DNA from: Terrisporobacter mayombei
Lineage (GTDB): Bacteria > Bacillota > Clostridia > Peptostreptococcales > Peptostreptococcaceae
Reading direction: 5' to 3'
NCBI RefSeq assembly: GCF_020748465.1
Contig: NZ_JAHZMP010000001.1
Location: 930,001 to 994,000 of the forward strand
DNA: 64,000 bases
Part shown: piece by piece, positions 1-9,142 of the stretch
Layout of the letters: every line of letters begins with the position of its first letter
Position numbering within the stretch: the stretch's first letter is position 1
Position numbers and translations under genes: made by a program
Notes under the pieces: generated by a model
Seen by the model: the letters and a program-made list of their open reading frames with translations, nothing else
Databases searched by the model: none
Told to the model about the DNA's origin: nothing

Positions 1-450
1 TAATTCTTTACTAGCTTCACTGTAAATTTTATTATTTTTAATAGAAAATTTAATTTCTTCTTCTATATTTTCGCATTCTGTTATATTTAATGCATAAGAA
101 CTTAATGTAGGCGAATAAAATTCCTTATCCAACATAAATGATTTTATCTTTCTACATCCTCTTAAGAAATCTTCACAAGAAATAAGTTCTGCAACATCTA
201 AAATTATTCCCTTTTCTACTTTATCTATTACAGGGTATATATTAAATAATCCTTCTAATGGTACATGATTACTACTTTCTAATACTCTTCTTGCTTCTTT
301 ATTTTCCTCTAGCTTTTTCTTAACAACAGAATAATTCCCACTAGGTTCTAATTTATCTATAATACTTTTCCCAAGTGAACTTACACAGTATACTTTTACT
401 AATTCTTTAACTTCATTTAATTGTAACTTTTCAAATGTATCTAAATTCAT
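1..450 (-). CDS. MutS2-like protein, N-terminal 150 residues (partial)
   Basis: The reading frame is open to the window edge, so only the N-terminus is present. It begins MNLDTFEKLQL and continues with SSLGKSIIDKLEPS, KEARRVLES and PLEGLFNIYPVIDKVEKG. This matches the N-terminal core of MutS2 proteins (a helical region holding a SLGK..I..L.PS stretch and an EARR/EASD element). MutS2 family proteins act on branched DNA or, in Bacillus, on collided ribosomes. Clostridia often carry a second, shorter MutS-like paralogue and this may be that one. The ATPase and any Smr domain would lie outside the window. An AAAGGAG site precedes the ATG. The 5' leader holds a leader-peptide/hairpin attenuator. 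Confidence 0.75.
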   Translation of the reverse strand, partial: MNLDTFEKLQLNEVKELVKVYCVSSLGKSIIDKLEPSGNYSVVKKKLEENKEARRVLESSNHVPLEGLFNIYPVIDKVEKGIILDVAELISCEDFLRGCRKIKSFMLDKEFYSPTLSSYALNITECENIEEEIKFSIKNNKIYSEASKEL

Positions 451-485
451 TTTAATCTCCTTTATTTATATATCAATCTTATATT

Positions 486-547
486 GAAAAAGACTTCTTT
501 ATAAATAAGGATAGTATTTTGTAGTTACTCCTTATTTATAAAGAAGT
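486..547 (-). terminator. Attenuator hairpin in the leader of the MutS2-like gene
   Basis: The arms at 529-547 and 493-511 are perfectly complementary over 19 bp with a 17-nt loop. On the minus strand the hairpin is followed by CTTTTTC and then, about 35 nt later, by the MutS2-like start codon. It has the form of an intrinsic terminator placed in a 5' leader. The stem is AT-rich, so termination strength is uncertain. Confidence 0.55.
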
Positions 548-576
548 TCTCCCACAATGCTCTTATTATTTTTCAA
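532..576 (-). CDS. Candidate 14-residue leader peptide upstream of the MutS2-like gene
   Basis: A TTG start eight bases after an AAGGAGAG ribosome binding site opens a frame reading MKNNKSIVGELLYK and then TAA. Its last four sense codons and stop lie inside the left arm of a perfect 19-bp hairpin. A translating or stalled ribosome would therefore prevent hairpin folding. No homologue was recognised. The peptide is an inference from ribosome binding site, frame and hairpin geometry. Confidence 0.5.
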   Translation of the reverse strand: MKNNKSIVGELLYK

Positions 577-631
577 AAACAACTCTCCTTTTAATTTTTA
601 TTTACAATATTATATTATCATAAAAATAAAT

Positions 632-672
632 AAAAGTGTAGATTTTGAACTGCATACAAAATCTACACTTTT
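632..672. terminator. Bidirectional intrinsic terminator after modC
   Basis: AAAAGTGTAGATTTT pairs perfectly with AAAATCTACACTTTT around an 11-nt loop, with T/A runs on both sides. It lies just downstream of the modC stop codon. Confidence 0.85.
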
Positions 673-706
673 TTATTCACTTTACATTACAATCATTGTA
701 TCAATC

Positions 707-1771
707 TTAATTTTGGCAAAAATCAAATAAGCAATTTTCATCAAATTTTACAAAAACCTTATCTCCAACTTTTAGAGGGTCTATATTCTTATTAATTTCT
801 AATTGTATTGCACTAGAATTTTCATTTTCTAAATTTTTTACATAAACTATATATGTAAACGAACTTTCAAAAACTTTTACTACGGAAAGTTCAAACAAAT
901 TTTCTCTACTAAATTGTAGATTATTTTGAACTATCCTCATATGATGAGCTCTAATGCCAATATATTTTGCTTTGTCTATTGCATAATGTGATAATGTACA
1001 TTCGATTCCCCAGTCTTTGGCAAGTACTCTTTTTTCATCAATTCTATCTATTTCAGAAATATTTTTACAACCTGTAATAATTGCTTCTGTCATTGACATA
1101 GGATGCTTAAATAAATCTTTTTTAGATCTTTTATTTATCGCCAAGCCTTTATTAAATACAACTATATCATCACATATACGATAAGACTCACTTATATCAT
1201 GAGTAACATATACAATATGACCTTTAAAATCATTAATAATATCGATTAATTCATTTTCCATATTACTTTTCAAATGATAATCTAATGCAGAAAATGGCTC
1301 ATCTAAAATAAGTATTTCTGGATTACAAGCCAAAGCTCTAGCAAATGCTATTCTTTGCTTTTGTCCACCTGACAACTGATGAGGATATCTTTTTTCAAAT
1401 CCTTCTAGTTTCATTTTAGCAAGATATTCTTTTACTATTTTATTTTTTTCCTCTTTACTAAGATTAGCTAATCCTATTTCGATGTTTTCTTTTACTGTCA
1501 TATGAGGAAACAAAGCATAATTTTGAAATAAATAACCTACTTTACGTTCTTGAGGAGGAATATTTATCTTTTTTTCTGAATCAAAAAATACTCTTCCATT
1601 TAGAATTATTTTACCTTTATCTGGCTTAACAATACCTGCTATACATTTCAAAGTCATACTTTTTCCACAGCCTGACTCTCCTAAAAAACCTAAAACACCA
1701 TTTTCTTGTTCTATATTAACTTTTAGAGAAAAGGAACCAAAGTCTTTTTCTATATCTACTATTAATGACAT
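707..1771 (-). CDS. modC: Molybdate ABC transporter ATP-binding protein ModC
   Basis: This is the ATPase of the ModABC molybdate importer. The nucleotide-binding domain fills about residues 1-230: Walker A GESGCGKS near residue 32, signature LSGGQKQR near 134, Walker B ILILDEPFSAL near 154 and switch histidine in YVTHD. A C-terminal TOBE-like oxyanion-binding region follows at about 285-350. The length (354 aa) is normal for ModC. It starts 3 nt after the modB stop, as the last gene of modA-modB-modC. Tungstate or sulfate relatives are possible, but the ModA and ModB neighbours support molybdate or tungstate. Confidence 0.9.
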   Translation of the reverse strand: MSLIVDIEKDFGSFSLKVNIEQENGVLGFLGESGCGKSMTLKCIAGIVKPDKGKIILNGRVFFDSEKKINIPPQERKVGYLFQNYALFPHMTVKENIEIGLANLSKEEKNKIVKEYLAKMKLEGFEKRYPHQLSGGQKQRIAFARALACNPEILILDEPFSALDYHLKSNMENELIDIINDFKGHIVYVTHDISESYRICDDIVVFNKGLAINKRSKKDLFKHPMSMTEAIITGCKNISEIDRIDEKRVLAKDWGIECTLSHYAIDKAKYIGIRAHHMRIVQNNLQFSRENLFELSVVKVFESSFTYIVYVKNLENENSSAIQLEINKNIDPLKVGDKVFVKFDENCLFDFCQN

Positions 1772-1774
1772 ACT

Positions 1775-2455
1775 CTAACCCCTCTTCCCCACAATTTCTT
1801 GTTGCTTGTCAGACCATTTATTTAATATAAATATCATTACTACTGAAATAGCTACAATAGTGATTACCCAAAGCATGGCTCCTTTATAATCCATAGCTTG
1901 AACTTCAAAGAATATGGCTAAAGGCATTGTTTGAGTTTTTCCTGGTATATTTCCTGCTATCATAAGTGTAGCACCAAATTCTCCTAATGCTCTTGCAAAT
2001 GATAATACTAACCCACCTATGATTCCTGGCCAAGCAAGGGGTATTGCAATTTTATAAAAAATTTTCCAATTATTAAGGCCTAGTGTCTTAGCTGCTGAAA
2101 TTAAATTTACATCAATTTGCTCAAAAGCTGATCTTGCACTTCTATACATCATAGGAAATGCAACAACCGTAGCCGCAATAACAGTAGCACTCCAGGTAAA
2201 AATTATACTTTTATCCATAAGTAACAATAATTTTCCCATAGGTCCATTTTTACCAAATAAAAGAAGCAAAAAGAAACCTAATACTGTTGGAGGAAGTACA
2301 AGGGGTAAAGTAAATAAACTATCAATTAATCCTTTCCATTTTCCTTGATAATTTGCTACTAAATAAGCGCTTCCTATTCCTATAAAAAATGTTATGAATG
2401 TTGCTACTAAAGATGTCCTTATTGATATCCAAAGTGGTGTTAATCCTGCATTCAT
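1775..2455 (-). CDS. modB: Molybdate ABC transporter permease ModB
   Basis: A 226-residue inner-membrane permease with about five or six hydrophobic helices. The cytoplasmic coupling loop is visible near residues 115-160 as ISAAKTLGLNNWKIFYKIAIP followed by ALGEFGAT, typical of ModB/CysT permeases. Its ATG follows GGAGGAAGTACA. It sits between modA (23 nt upstream) and modC (3 nt downstream) and forms the channel of that importer. Confidence 0.92.
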   Translation of the reverse strand: MNAGLTPLWISIRTSLVATFITFFIGIGSAYLVANYQGKWKGLIDSLFTLPLVLPPTVLGFFLLLLFGKNGPMGKLLLLMDKSIIFTWSATVIAATVVAFPMMYRSARSAFEQIDVNLISAAKTLGLNNWKIFYKIAIPLAWPGIIGGLVLSFARALGEFGATLMIAGNIPGKTQTMPLAIFFEVQAMDYKGAMLWVITIVAISVVMIFILNKWSDKQQEIVGKRG

Positions 2456-2478
2456 TGTACTTCCTCCAATTCTATAAT

Positions 2479-3288
2479 CTAATTAGCTTTTTTAAATCCG
2501 TATTTTTCAAGAATAGCTTGTCCATCATCACTTAATAAGAAATTCTCAAATGCTTTAGCTTTGTCCTGTTTTTTACTTTCTTTCATTACAGCAATTGGAT
2601 AATTTATAGGTGAATGAGTGTCTTTGTCTGTAGTTAAAACAATTTCTACTTTATCAGCACCTACAGTATCACTTAAATAAACAAATCCAACATCAGCATT
2701 TCCTTGTTGTACCCAAGATAAAACTTCTTTTACATCTTTAGCTAGAACAAGCTTATTTTCTACTTTATTATATAACTTTGTATTATCTAAAACTTCTTTA
2801 GCATATTTACCTGCTGGAACTGACTGCGGATCTCCTATAGCTATATGTTTTACATCATCCGATGCTATACTATCTAAATCTTTAACTGTTTTTCCTTTAG
2901 CAGCAACCAATACTAAATCATTAGTTAATAAAGTTTTATTTGTTCCCTCTAATAATAAATCCTTCTCTTCTAATGCCTTCATTTGCTTCTCACCTGCTGA
3001 TATAAACACGTCACAAGCAGCACCTTGCTCTATTTGTTGTTGTAAAGATCCAGAAGATCCTAGATTAATTTCTAGTTTTACATTTGGCTCTAATTCTTTA
3101 AATTTTGTTTCTAATTCAGTCATGGCCTCTTGTAGAGATGCTGCTGCAGATATATTTAAAGTTACTGTCTCTTTACTTGTTGTATCATCCTTCTTACTTT
3201 TATCTTCACTCTTGCTAGAGCATCCAGCTACTCCTAGTGTTAATCCTAAAACTAGTCCCATTATTCCTAATTTTTTTAATACTTTCAT
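2479..3288 (-). CDS. modA: Molybdate-binding lipoprotein ModA
   Basis: The extracellular substrate-binding protein of the importer. A lipoprotein signal peptide ends in the lipobox GVAGC near residue 23, followed by a Ser/Lys linker. The mature domain (about 45-269) shows the ModA landmarks LNISAAASLQEAMTEL, LNLGSSGSL-type oxyanion loop (INLGSSGSLQQQIEQGA), IGDPQSVPAGKYAKE and QQGNADVGFVYLSD. GGGGGAT precedes the ATG. First gene of modABC, divergent from the regulator at 3456. Confidence 0.93.
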   Translation of the reverse strand: MKVLKKLGIMGLVLGLTLGVAGCSSKSEDKSKKDDTTSKETVTLNISAAASLQEAMTELETKFKELEPNVKLEINLGSSGSLQQQIEQGAACDVFISAGEKQMKALEEKDLLLEGTNKTLLTNDLVLVAAKGKTVKDLDSIASDDVKHIAIGDPQSVPAGKYAKEVLDNTKLYNKVENKLVLAKDVKEVLSWVQQGNADVGFVYLSDTVGADKVEIVLTTDKDTHSPINYPIAVMKESKKQDKAKAFENFLLSDDGQAILEKYGFKKAN

Positions 3289-3315
3289 AAATATCCCCCT
3301 TTATTGTGTTTTATT

Positions 3316-3329
3316 ATGTTTCGTAACAT
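3316..3329. promoter_or_regulatory. Inverted repeat in the modA/regulator intergenic region
   Basis: ATGTT-N4-AACAT lies between the divergent modA and regulator genes. Partial copies (ATGTCATGTT nearby, and ATGTTACA at 3424) occur in the same gap. This is a plausible operator for the adjacent HTH regulator, by inference from position only. Confidence 0.4.
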
Positions 3330-3455
3330 TATGTCATGTTTTATAATTTATATTGTATATATTTGATACTTTTATATCAACAAGTTTATACATTTTTTAG
3401 AATATTTAGTAAAAAAAATATTTTATGTTACAATATTTCTAGGGAGGTGTTTGTT

Positions 3456-4391
3456 ATGAATTCATCATTAAATGCAATGGAAGTTGCTCAAATGTTAAAC
3501 ATTACAAAAAATACAGTCTATGAAATGATAAAGAGAGGAGAGCTTCCCTCTTATAAGATTGGTAGAAAAATAAGAGTCGATAAAAGTGATGTTGAAAATT
3601 ATATAAATAGCCAAAAAAATACATTTATAAGTAATTCCATGGCATCATTTGAGTCTACTATTAATATGAAACCTTCTTCTGTAAAAAGTGGCGAAATTAT
3701 AATTTCTGGTCAAGATATTATTTTAGATATATTATGTAAAATGATAGAGAGTAAGACAAAAAATATAAGAACATATCGTTCTAATATAGGCAGCTATAAT
3801 GGATTATACGATATGTATAATAATAAAGTTTCCATGTCATCTTGTCATCTTTGGGATAGTGAAACAGATACATATAATACTAGCTTTGTAAAAAAATTAT
3901 TACCAAGTATACCTTGTATTTTAATTAATATTGCTTATCGAACACAAGGCTTTTATGTTAAAAGAGGTAATCCTAAAAATATAAAAAATTGGAATGATTT
4001 AAGCAGAAGTGGCATTACTATGATTAATAGAGAAAAAGGCTCTGGGGTTAGAGTTTTACTTGATGGTAAACTTAATTCATTTAACATATCAAATACTATA
4101 AATGGATATAAAAATGAAGAAACATCTCATCTTAGCGTAGCTAGTTGTGTTGCTAGAGGTGGCGCTGATGTGGGAATTGGTAATGAAAAAGTTTCTAAAC
4201 AAGTGGATAATATTGAATTTATCCCTCTTCAGAAAGAACGTTATGATTTAGTAATAAAAAAAACTGATTTAGATAATCCTGTTTATAAATCTATTGTTTA
4301 TATTTTATCTTCAAAGGAGTTCAAAGATGAACTTGAAGGTCTTGGAGGATATGATTTAAAAGATACTGGTAAAATAGTTGGACAAACATAA
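3456..4391 (+). CDS. HTH / periplasmic-binding-like transcriptional regulator of the mod operon
   Basis: A 311-residue cytoplasmic regulator. The start was set at MNSSLNAMEVAQML because AGGGAGGTG lies seven bases upstream. The N-terminus (about 5-52) is an excisionase-type winged HTH (AMEVAQMLNITKNTVYEMIKRGELPSYKIGRKIRV). Residues about 80-305 form a substrate-binding-protein-like sensor domain (PBP-like, COG1910 type) with SCHLWDSETDTYN, REKGSGVRVLLD and GADVGIGNEKVSK. Such one-component proteins next to modA are taken to sense molybdate or tungstate. Divergent placement suggests it controls modABC, but the ligand is inferred. Confidence 0.8.
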   Translation: MNSSLNAMEVAQMLNITKNTVYEMIKRGELPSYKIGRKIRVDKSDVENYINSQKNTFISNSMASFESTINMKPSSVKSGEIIISGQDIILDILCKMIESKTKNIRTYRSNIGSYNGLYDMYNNKVSMSSCHLWDSETDTYNTSFVKKLLPSIPCILINIAYRTQGFYVKRGNPKNIKNWNDLSRSGITMINREKGSGVRVLLDGKLNSFNISNTINGYKNEETSHLSVASCVARGGADVGIGNEKVSKQVDNIEFIPLQKERYDLVIKKTDLDNPVYKSIVYILSSKEFKDELEGLGGYDLKDTGKIVGQT

Positions 4392-4439
4392 AATTTCAAA
4401 TAATGATTTGACTCAAAATAATATTACTTTAAATTAAAA

Positions 4440-4467
4440 AATAATGCTCCTCTAAAGGAGCATTATT
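4440..4467. terminator. Bidirectional terminator between the mod regulator and the ECF operon
   Basis: AATAATGCTCC pairs with GGAGCATTATT around a 6-nt loop, with a T run on the plus side and a T6 run on the minus side. It ends both convergent transcripts. Confidence 0.88.
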
Positions 4468-4468
4468 T

Positions 4469-5371
4469 TTATGGTTCAATTAATCCGTATTTTACCTTTA
4501 TTCTATCAAGCTTTTCTATCATAGGTTTACTAAGTACAAACAAAAAAAATATTGTTGATATGGCATGAACCATATTAAATGGTATACCACTTATATATAC
4601 TGATATAGCTCCTGCTTTTGTTATGTTTTTTTCTGAAAACATAATTATAGATGCAGTATCTAATAAAAAACCATATATTAAAAATGTCGAAATCCCTCCA
4701 TATATACATAAAGATAGTTTTTTCTTTTTTAACATTCCTTTTTTAAATAATACTCCTGCTATAAATCCTATTATACCAAAGGCAAACATTTGCCATGGAG
4801 TCCAAGGTCCCTGTCCAAAAAAGAAATTAGACACAAGGCCAGATACAGCTCCCACTAAAAAACCAGCTTCTCCTCCAAAACAAACACCTGCTATTATTAC
4901 TATAGCTACAACAGGTTTAAACTGAGGAAGCATAAAAAAGGCACCTCTTCCGGCTACTGCTATAGCTGCTAACACCGATATTACAACAAGTTCCCTAGCC
5001 TGCGGATCCCTATCTTCAAATACCATAAAAAATGGTATCATAGTTTCTACAACTATAACAAGACTGGTTATATAATAATTTTCTCTTTGATTTCCATGAA
5101 AGACCGCCCAATATATAGTAAATGGTATAGCAAGTAATATTATAAACATGGCTACAAAAGTTCTTTTACTTAATTTATAATCTTTTGCTAAAGTCCTTTT
5201 TGCAACTCTATTTCTAGCAAAATAATAACGTCTACTTCTTTTTTTTCTTTTCTCTTTTTTTTCTTCTTTTATATATATTTTCTTCTTTTTTTCTTCTATA
5301 GAATTAATATTCTCACATATATTATCTACTAAGCTAATGTTTCTAGCATTGCTTCCTTGTTCCCATTGCAT
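4469..5371 (-). CDS. ECF transporter substrate-binding S component, probable corrinoid type
   Basis: Integral membrane substrate-capture subunit of an energy-coupling-factor importer. A charged N-terminal tail rich in Lys/Arg/Glu (about 1-68) precedes six or more hydrophobic helices. The central block GRGAFFMLPQFKPVVAIVII, then EAGFLVGAVSGLVSNFFFGQGPW and TPWQMFAFGIIGFIAG, resembles cobalamin-type (CbrT-like) S components as I remember them. The substrate is therefore inferred, helped by the transcobalamin-like neighbours. The start overlaps the ATPase gene by 43 nt and its ribosome binding site (GAGG, 16 nt away) is weak, so an internal start is possible. Last gene of the operon. Confidence 0.78.
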   Translation of the reverse strand: MQWEQGSNARNISLVDNICENINSIEEKKKKIYIKEEKKEKRKKRSRRYYFARNRVAKRTLAKDYKLSKRTFVAMFIILLAIPFTIYWAVFHGNQRENYYITSLVIVVETMIPFFMVFEDRDPQARELVVISVLAAIAVAGRGAFFMLPQFKPVVAIVIIAGVCFGGEAGFLVGAVSGLVSNFFFGQGPWTPWQMFAFGIIGFIAGVLFKKGMLKKKKLSLCIYGGISTFLIYGFLLDTASIIMFSEKNITKAGAISVYISGIPFNMVHAISTIFFLFVLSKPMIEKLDRIKVKYGLIEP

Positions 5372-7029
5372 AAAGTTATCACATCCTCACATGTTACAGC
5401 ATTTTCAAATACCTGCCTACTCATTCTATTTGCTACAGTTGTATAGAAACTATTTCCCGAGAAAAACTTATTTGGTGTATTACTAGTTACAATACTTCCA
5501 TCAAAGAAAAGAGAACATCTATGAGCATAACTTGCACAAAATTCTATATCATGAGATACCATAACTACTGTTACTTTGTTTTCTATTAATTTATTTATTA
5601 TTTTAGCAAATTTAACTTTAAAATGAGCATCTAAGCCTTTTGTTGGCTCATCAAGTATTAATAACTTAGGTTCTAAAAGCAACACTTTTGCCAAAGCTGC
5701 TCTCTGCTGTTCTCCTCCACTTAAGTCATATGGATGGTGATTTAATAAATTTTCTATTTCAACTAATTTAGATATCTTTGCTATTTTATCTACCTTTTCC
5801 TTTTTACTCATTCCCAACTTAGGAAACATTTCATATAAATCTTTTTCTACTGTATTTTTCACAAATAAAGATTGAGGATCTTGAGGAAGAATAGCTATAT
5901 TGTTATTAAATAGCTCTTTATTTTTATATTCTTTTATATTTTTGTCAAAGAGTTCTACTTTACCTCTATAAGGTTTGTTTATTCCGCATATTAATGAGAC
6001 TGTTGTGCTTTTTCCAGTACCATTTCCTCCTACTATACAGAAAAACTCACCTTCTTTAACTTCAAAGTTTAAATCTTTTACAATGTCATTGCCATTTTTC
6101 TCATATTTAAACCAAACATCCTTCATTTTTATTGCTGCTTTATCTGAATATATATTATTATTTTCTTTATCATCTTCTACCCTTGTATATGCTACTTCTT
6201 CATTTACAAATAATTCATTAATAAAATATCGTCCCTCTTTTACAGTAATCGGTGTTTCATTTATATTTAAAGAAGAAGCTATTTTTATAGGAGATGGCAT
6301 CGCCTCAAACATATCTGGCATTAACTGCTTTACCTTTCTTCCCACATTCTTTGGCTTATCATCAATAATTACTTCTCCTTCATCCATAAGTATTATTCTA
6401 TCAGCCATATTAAAAACTTCTTCTAAATCATGTTCTACCATTACTATTGTAATTCCCAGTTCTTCATTAATTTTTTTTATAGTCTTTAAAAAATCACTAG
6501 CTGTTATAGGGTCTAGTTGACTAGTTGGTTCGTCCAAAATTAATACCGATGGTTGCATTGCCATAATTGAAGCCAAATTTAATAATTGCTTCTGTCCACC
6601 TGAAAGCTCTGTTACATTTTTTCTAAACCAAGTTTGTATACCAAAGAAACTGGCCATTTCAGCTACTCTAAGTCGAATTGTATTGTTATCATAACCTAAA
6701 CTTTCAAGCCCAAAAGCTAATTCATGCCATACTTTATCTGTTACTATTTGATTTTCAGGACTTTGCAATACATACCCTATTTGCGATGACTGAGTTCTAT
6801 CATCAACTAGATCAAGTAGTTTTCCTTGAAAATATATATCACCTTCTCTTTTTCCATAAGGTGTAAGCACTGTTTTTAAATGTCTTATTAATGTACTTTT
6901 CCCACAGCCTGACTTTCCACAAATAACTACAAATTCGCCAGATTCAATAGTTAAATTTATATTTTTTAAAGCTAGTTTTTCCATATTAGGATAAGAAAAA
7001 GCTAATTGTTCAATTCTAAATATCTCCAT
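5329..7029 (-). CDS. ECF transporter fused double ATPase (EcfA-EcfA')
   Basis: Two ABC domains in one 566-residue chain power the ECF module. Domain 1 (about 1-240) has Walker A GKSGCGKST, signature ELSGGQKQL and Walker B VLILDEPTSQLD. Domain 2 (about 290-520) has GGNGTGKST, DLSGGEQQR and LLILDEPTKGLD. Each carries the switch histidine (VEHD, VSHD). Many Firmicutes encode the two ATPases separately; the fused form is common where the operon has its own dedicated S component. The gene overlaps the T component by 28 nt, indicating translational coupling. Confidence 0.92.
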   Translation of the reverse strand: MEIFRIEQLAFSYPNMEKLALKNINLTIESGEFVVICGKSGCGKSTLIRHLKTVLTPYGKREGDIYFQGKLLDLVDDRTQSSQIGYVLQSPENQIVTDKVWHELAFGLESLGYDNNTIRLRVAEMASFFGIQTWFRKNVTELSGGQKQLLNLASIMAMQPSVLILDEPTSQLDPITASDFLKTIKKINEELGITIVMVEHDLEEVFNMADRIILMDEGEVIIDDKPKNVGRKVKQLMPDMFEAMPSPIKIASSLNINETPITVKEGRYFINELFVNEEVAYTRVEDDKENNNIYSDKAAIKMKDVWFKYEKNGNDIVKDLNFEVKEGEFFCIVGGNGTGKSTTVSLICGINKPYRGKVELFDKNIKEYKNKELFNNNIAILPQDPQSLFVKNTVEKDLYEMFPKLGMSKKEKVDKIAKISKLVEIENLLNHHPYDLSGGEQQRAALAKVLLLEPKLLILDEPTKGLDAHFKVKFAKIINKLIENKVTVVMVSHDIEFCASYAHRCSLFFDGSIVTSNTPNKFFSGNSFYTTVANRMSRQVFENAVTCEDVITLCNGNKEAMLETLA

Positions 7030-7892
7030 TTTATTTCCTCCTTAATATCAAGAATCACTGGGGTAATACATAAAAGAAAATATGCAGTATAATCAATTAC
7101 GCTAAATATTGTAATAGGGACCATTTTTATAGCTGGAAAGTAAATCATAGTATTTTCTCCCCTAGAATGACCTATTAAAATTATTATTGTAAAAAAAATC
7201 ATTATAGTCATTACAATTTTATCCCTATCATCAAATCTATAATTGGAAAAACTAGTTCTTCCTTTAAGACCATAACCCCTTGATTTCATTGAATCAGCTG
7301 TTTCTATCCCATTTTCCAATGCCCAAGTCATCATTATAGATAAAATTTTTATTCCATTCAGAGCCTTAGTTATTATATTTCCGTTACTAACATCTCTTCC
7401 TATGCATTTTTGTGAATTAGATATTACTTTAATTTGAGCCTTATACTTTGGTACAAATCTTAATACCATAGATATAATAAGTGATAATCCTGGTATTACT
7501 CGTCCAAATAGATATATAAATTTATCTGAACATACTACTGCATTATAGCAAGAAAACCAAAGAATCATGGATATAAACATAGTTGCTGCCGCTATCCCAT
7601 AAACAATAGATTCTAGTGTTAATGGGTTTCCTGTACTAAAGTATCCAAGAATAGTTACTCCTGCATGACTAAAAGCTGGATTTATTACTGCACAAAATAC
7701 TAAAAATGGTATCATATATACTATATTAAACTTTACAGCTTTTCCTCCATTTAAACAAATAGAGTAAATAAATGATGTAATAAAAGATATACCTAAAAAA
7801 ACAGGATGCATAAAAAACATGCTAAATAATATTACTACTGTAAAATAATAAAAATTTACGATTGGATGATAAGATTTAAAAGAATTTATCAT
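7002..7892 (-). CDS. ECF transporter transmembrane T component (EcfT)
   Basis: A 296-residue membrane protein with about six hydrophobic helices that couples the ATPases to the S component. The coupling-helix motif is present as ADSMKSRGYGLKGRTSF (ADS..SRGYG.KGRT) near residues 200-215. It overlaps the lipoprotein gene upstream by 4 nt and the ATPase gene downstream by 28 nt, so all three are translated together. Confidence 0.93.
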   Translation of the reverse strand: MINSFKSYHPIVNFYYFTVVILFSMFFMHPVFLGISFITSFIYSICLNGGKAVKFNIVYMIPFLVFCAVINPAFSHAGVTILGYFSTGNPLTLESIVYGIAAATMFISMILWFSCYNAVVCSDKFIYLFGRVIPGLSLIISMVLRFVPKYKAQIKVISNSQKCIGRDVSNGNIITKALNGIKILSIMMTWALENGIETADSMKSRGYGLKGRTSFSNYRFDDRDKIVMTIMIFFTIIILIGHSRGENTMIYFPAIKMVPITIFSVIDYTAYFLLCITPVILDIKEEIKWRYLELNN

Positions 7893-9121
7893 TTTTTATT
7901 TGCCATCCAATCACATCCAACATCTTGTCCTAAATCACAAGTATATCTCCATTTTATGCTGTCACCATTTTTTAATTTATATCTACTACATCCGTAATTA
8001 GGATACCATCCATTAACTTGATACATCCATCCACTTAGCTCTCCTCCGTCAAACTCATATAAGTTATGAATACCTTCTATATAATTACTGTTATAAATTG
8101 GAGTCATTGAGAATTCCATATGAATTTTATTAGCTTTTACTTCTCTTAATAAAACATCGAACACTGTTTCATTTATATAAAACTTAACTTTTTTAGTTTT
8201 ATATATAATTCCATCTGATGGAATCATATCTCCTTTTCCATTTTCTATTGCAACCTTTCTATTTGCAGGTTTTAATAAAGTCTTACAATCTATTGACAAA
8301 GTCACATATCCTGCTACTTTACTTTTATCAACTTTATTTCCACCTTCATTCCATTCAAATGGTTTAGGTTTTCCTGCTGGAGTTGGATCTGTTAGATATT
8401 TATCCTTTCCATCTTTTCCTGGAGTTCCCTCTTCTACATTAATTCCCATTTGCTTTTTATATTCTAAACTTTGTTTTGCTTTGTCACCCTTACTATCATC
8501 ACTACTTCCACCATTTGAACTATCTGAACTACTTCCATCAGTATCTGCATCTATTGCTGCTTGTTTTGGATCACTTCCTACAATATAAAATGTTCCTTCT
8601 CGATCTTGTATACTAAAGTTAATAGTTGTTTTGTCTGATGAAAAATCTACAGTAGCTGTAGTTACTTTTTCTAATTTATCTGAATTTAACTTGTATATAT
8701 CAGCTGCACTACATTTTAATTTACTATTAAATATAATTGATAAAGCTGTGTTACTTTCTAAACTTGAAGTTTGTTCAAAAGAAAATCCATAAACTATATC
8801 TGATTTAGATTTTTCTTTTACTGAATCTATATTTTCACTTACTGAGTTAACTTTTAAGTTTATATCTTTAGGCTCTTTAATATCACTAGCTAAAAACATC
8901 CATTCATAAGAAAAATCTTTATTATTACCTTCAAGTAAAGCCATCTCTCCACTATCTTTTATTTTTTCAAATGTTTCTGCAGTAACTATTCCATTGTCTG
9001 GGATTTTGCTATTATCCCCAGAAGCTCCACTTCCTTCACCACCACTAACTACATTACATCCTGTAAGAGCAAAAACCATAATCAGAAATAATGATATGAC
9101 TATTTTTTTTATCTGCTTCAT
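7889..9121 (-). CDS. DUF4430 (transcobalamin-like C-terminal domain) lipoprotein
   Basis: A cell-surface lipoprotein, probably the capture or docking protein of the ECF importer. The start was set at MKQIKKIV, nine bases after GAGGGGG. The lipobox ALTGC follows a hydrophobic core. A domain at about 35-185 is not recognised. After a Ser/Gly/Asp linker (about 190-215), the C-terminal third is DUF4430: FYINETVFDVLLREV, IEGIHNLYEFDGGELSGWMY, NGWYPNYGCSRYKLKNGD and a final CDLGQDVGCDWM. DUF4430 is the bacterial relative of the beta domain of transcobalamin. The location inside the ECF operon supports a ligand-delivery role; the ligand itself is inferred. Confidence 0.85.
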   Translation of the reverse strand: MKQIKKIVISLFLIMVFALTGCNVVSGGEGSGASGDNSKIPDNGIVTAETFEKIKDSGEMALLEGNNKDFSYEWMFLASDIKEPKDINLKVNSVSENIDSVKEKSKSDIVYGFSFEQTSSLESNTALSIIFNSKLKCSAADIYKLNSDKLEKVTTATVDFSSDKTTINFSIQDREGTFYIVGSDPKQAAIDADTDGSSSDSSNGGSSDDSKGDKAKQSLEYKKQMGINVEEGTPGKDGKDKYLTDPTPAGKPKPFEWNEGGNKVDKSKVAGYVTLSIDCKTLLKPANRKVAIENGKGDMIPSDGIIYKTKKVKFYINETVFDVLLREVKANKIHMEFSMTPIYNSNYIEGIHNLYEFDGGELSGWMYQVNGWYPNYGCSRYKLKNGDSIKWRYTCDLGQDVGCDWMANKK

Positions 9122-9142
9122 CTTTCTCATCCCCCTCACAAA

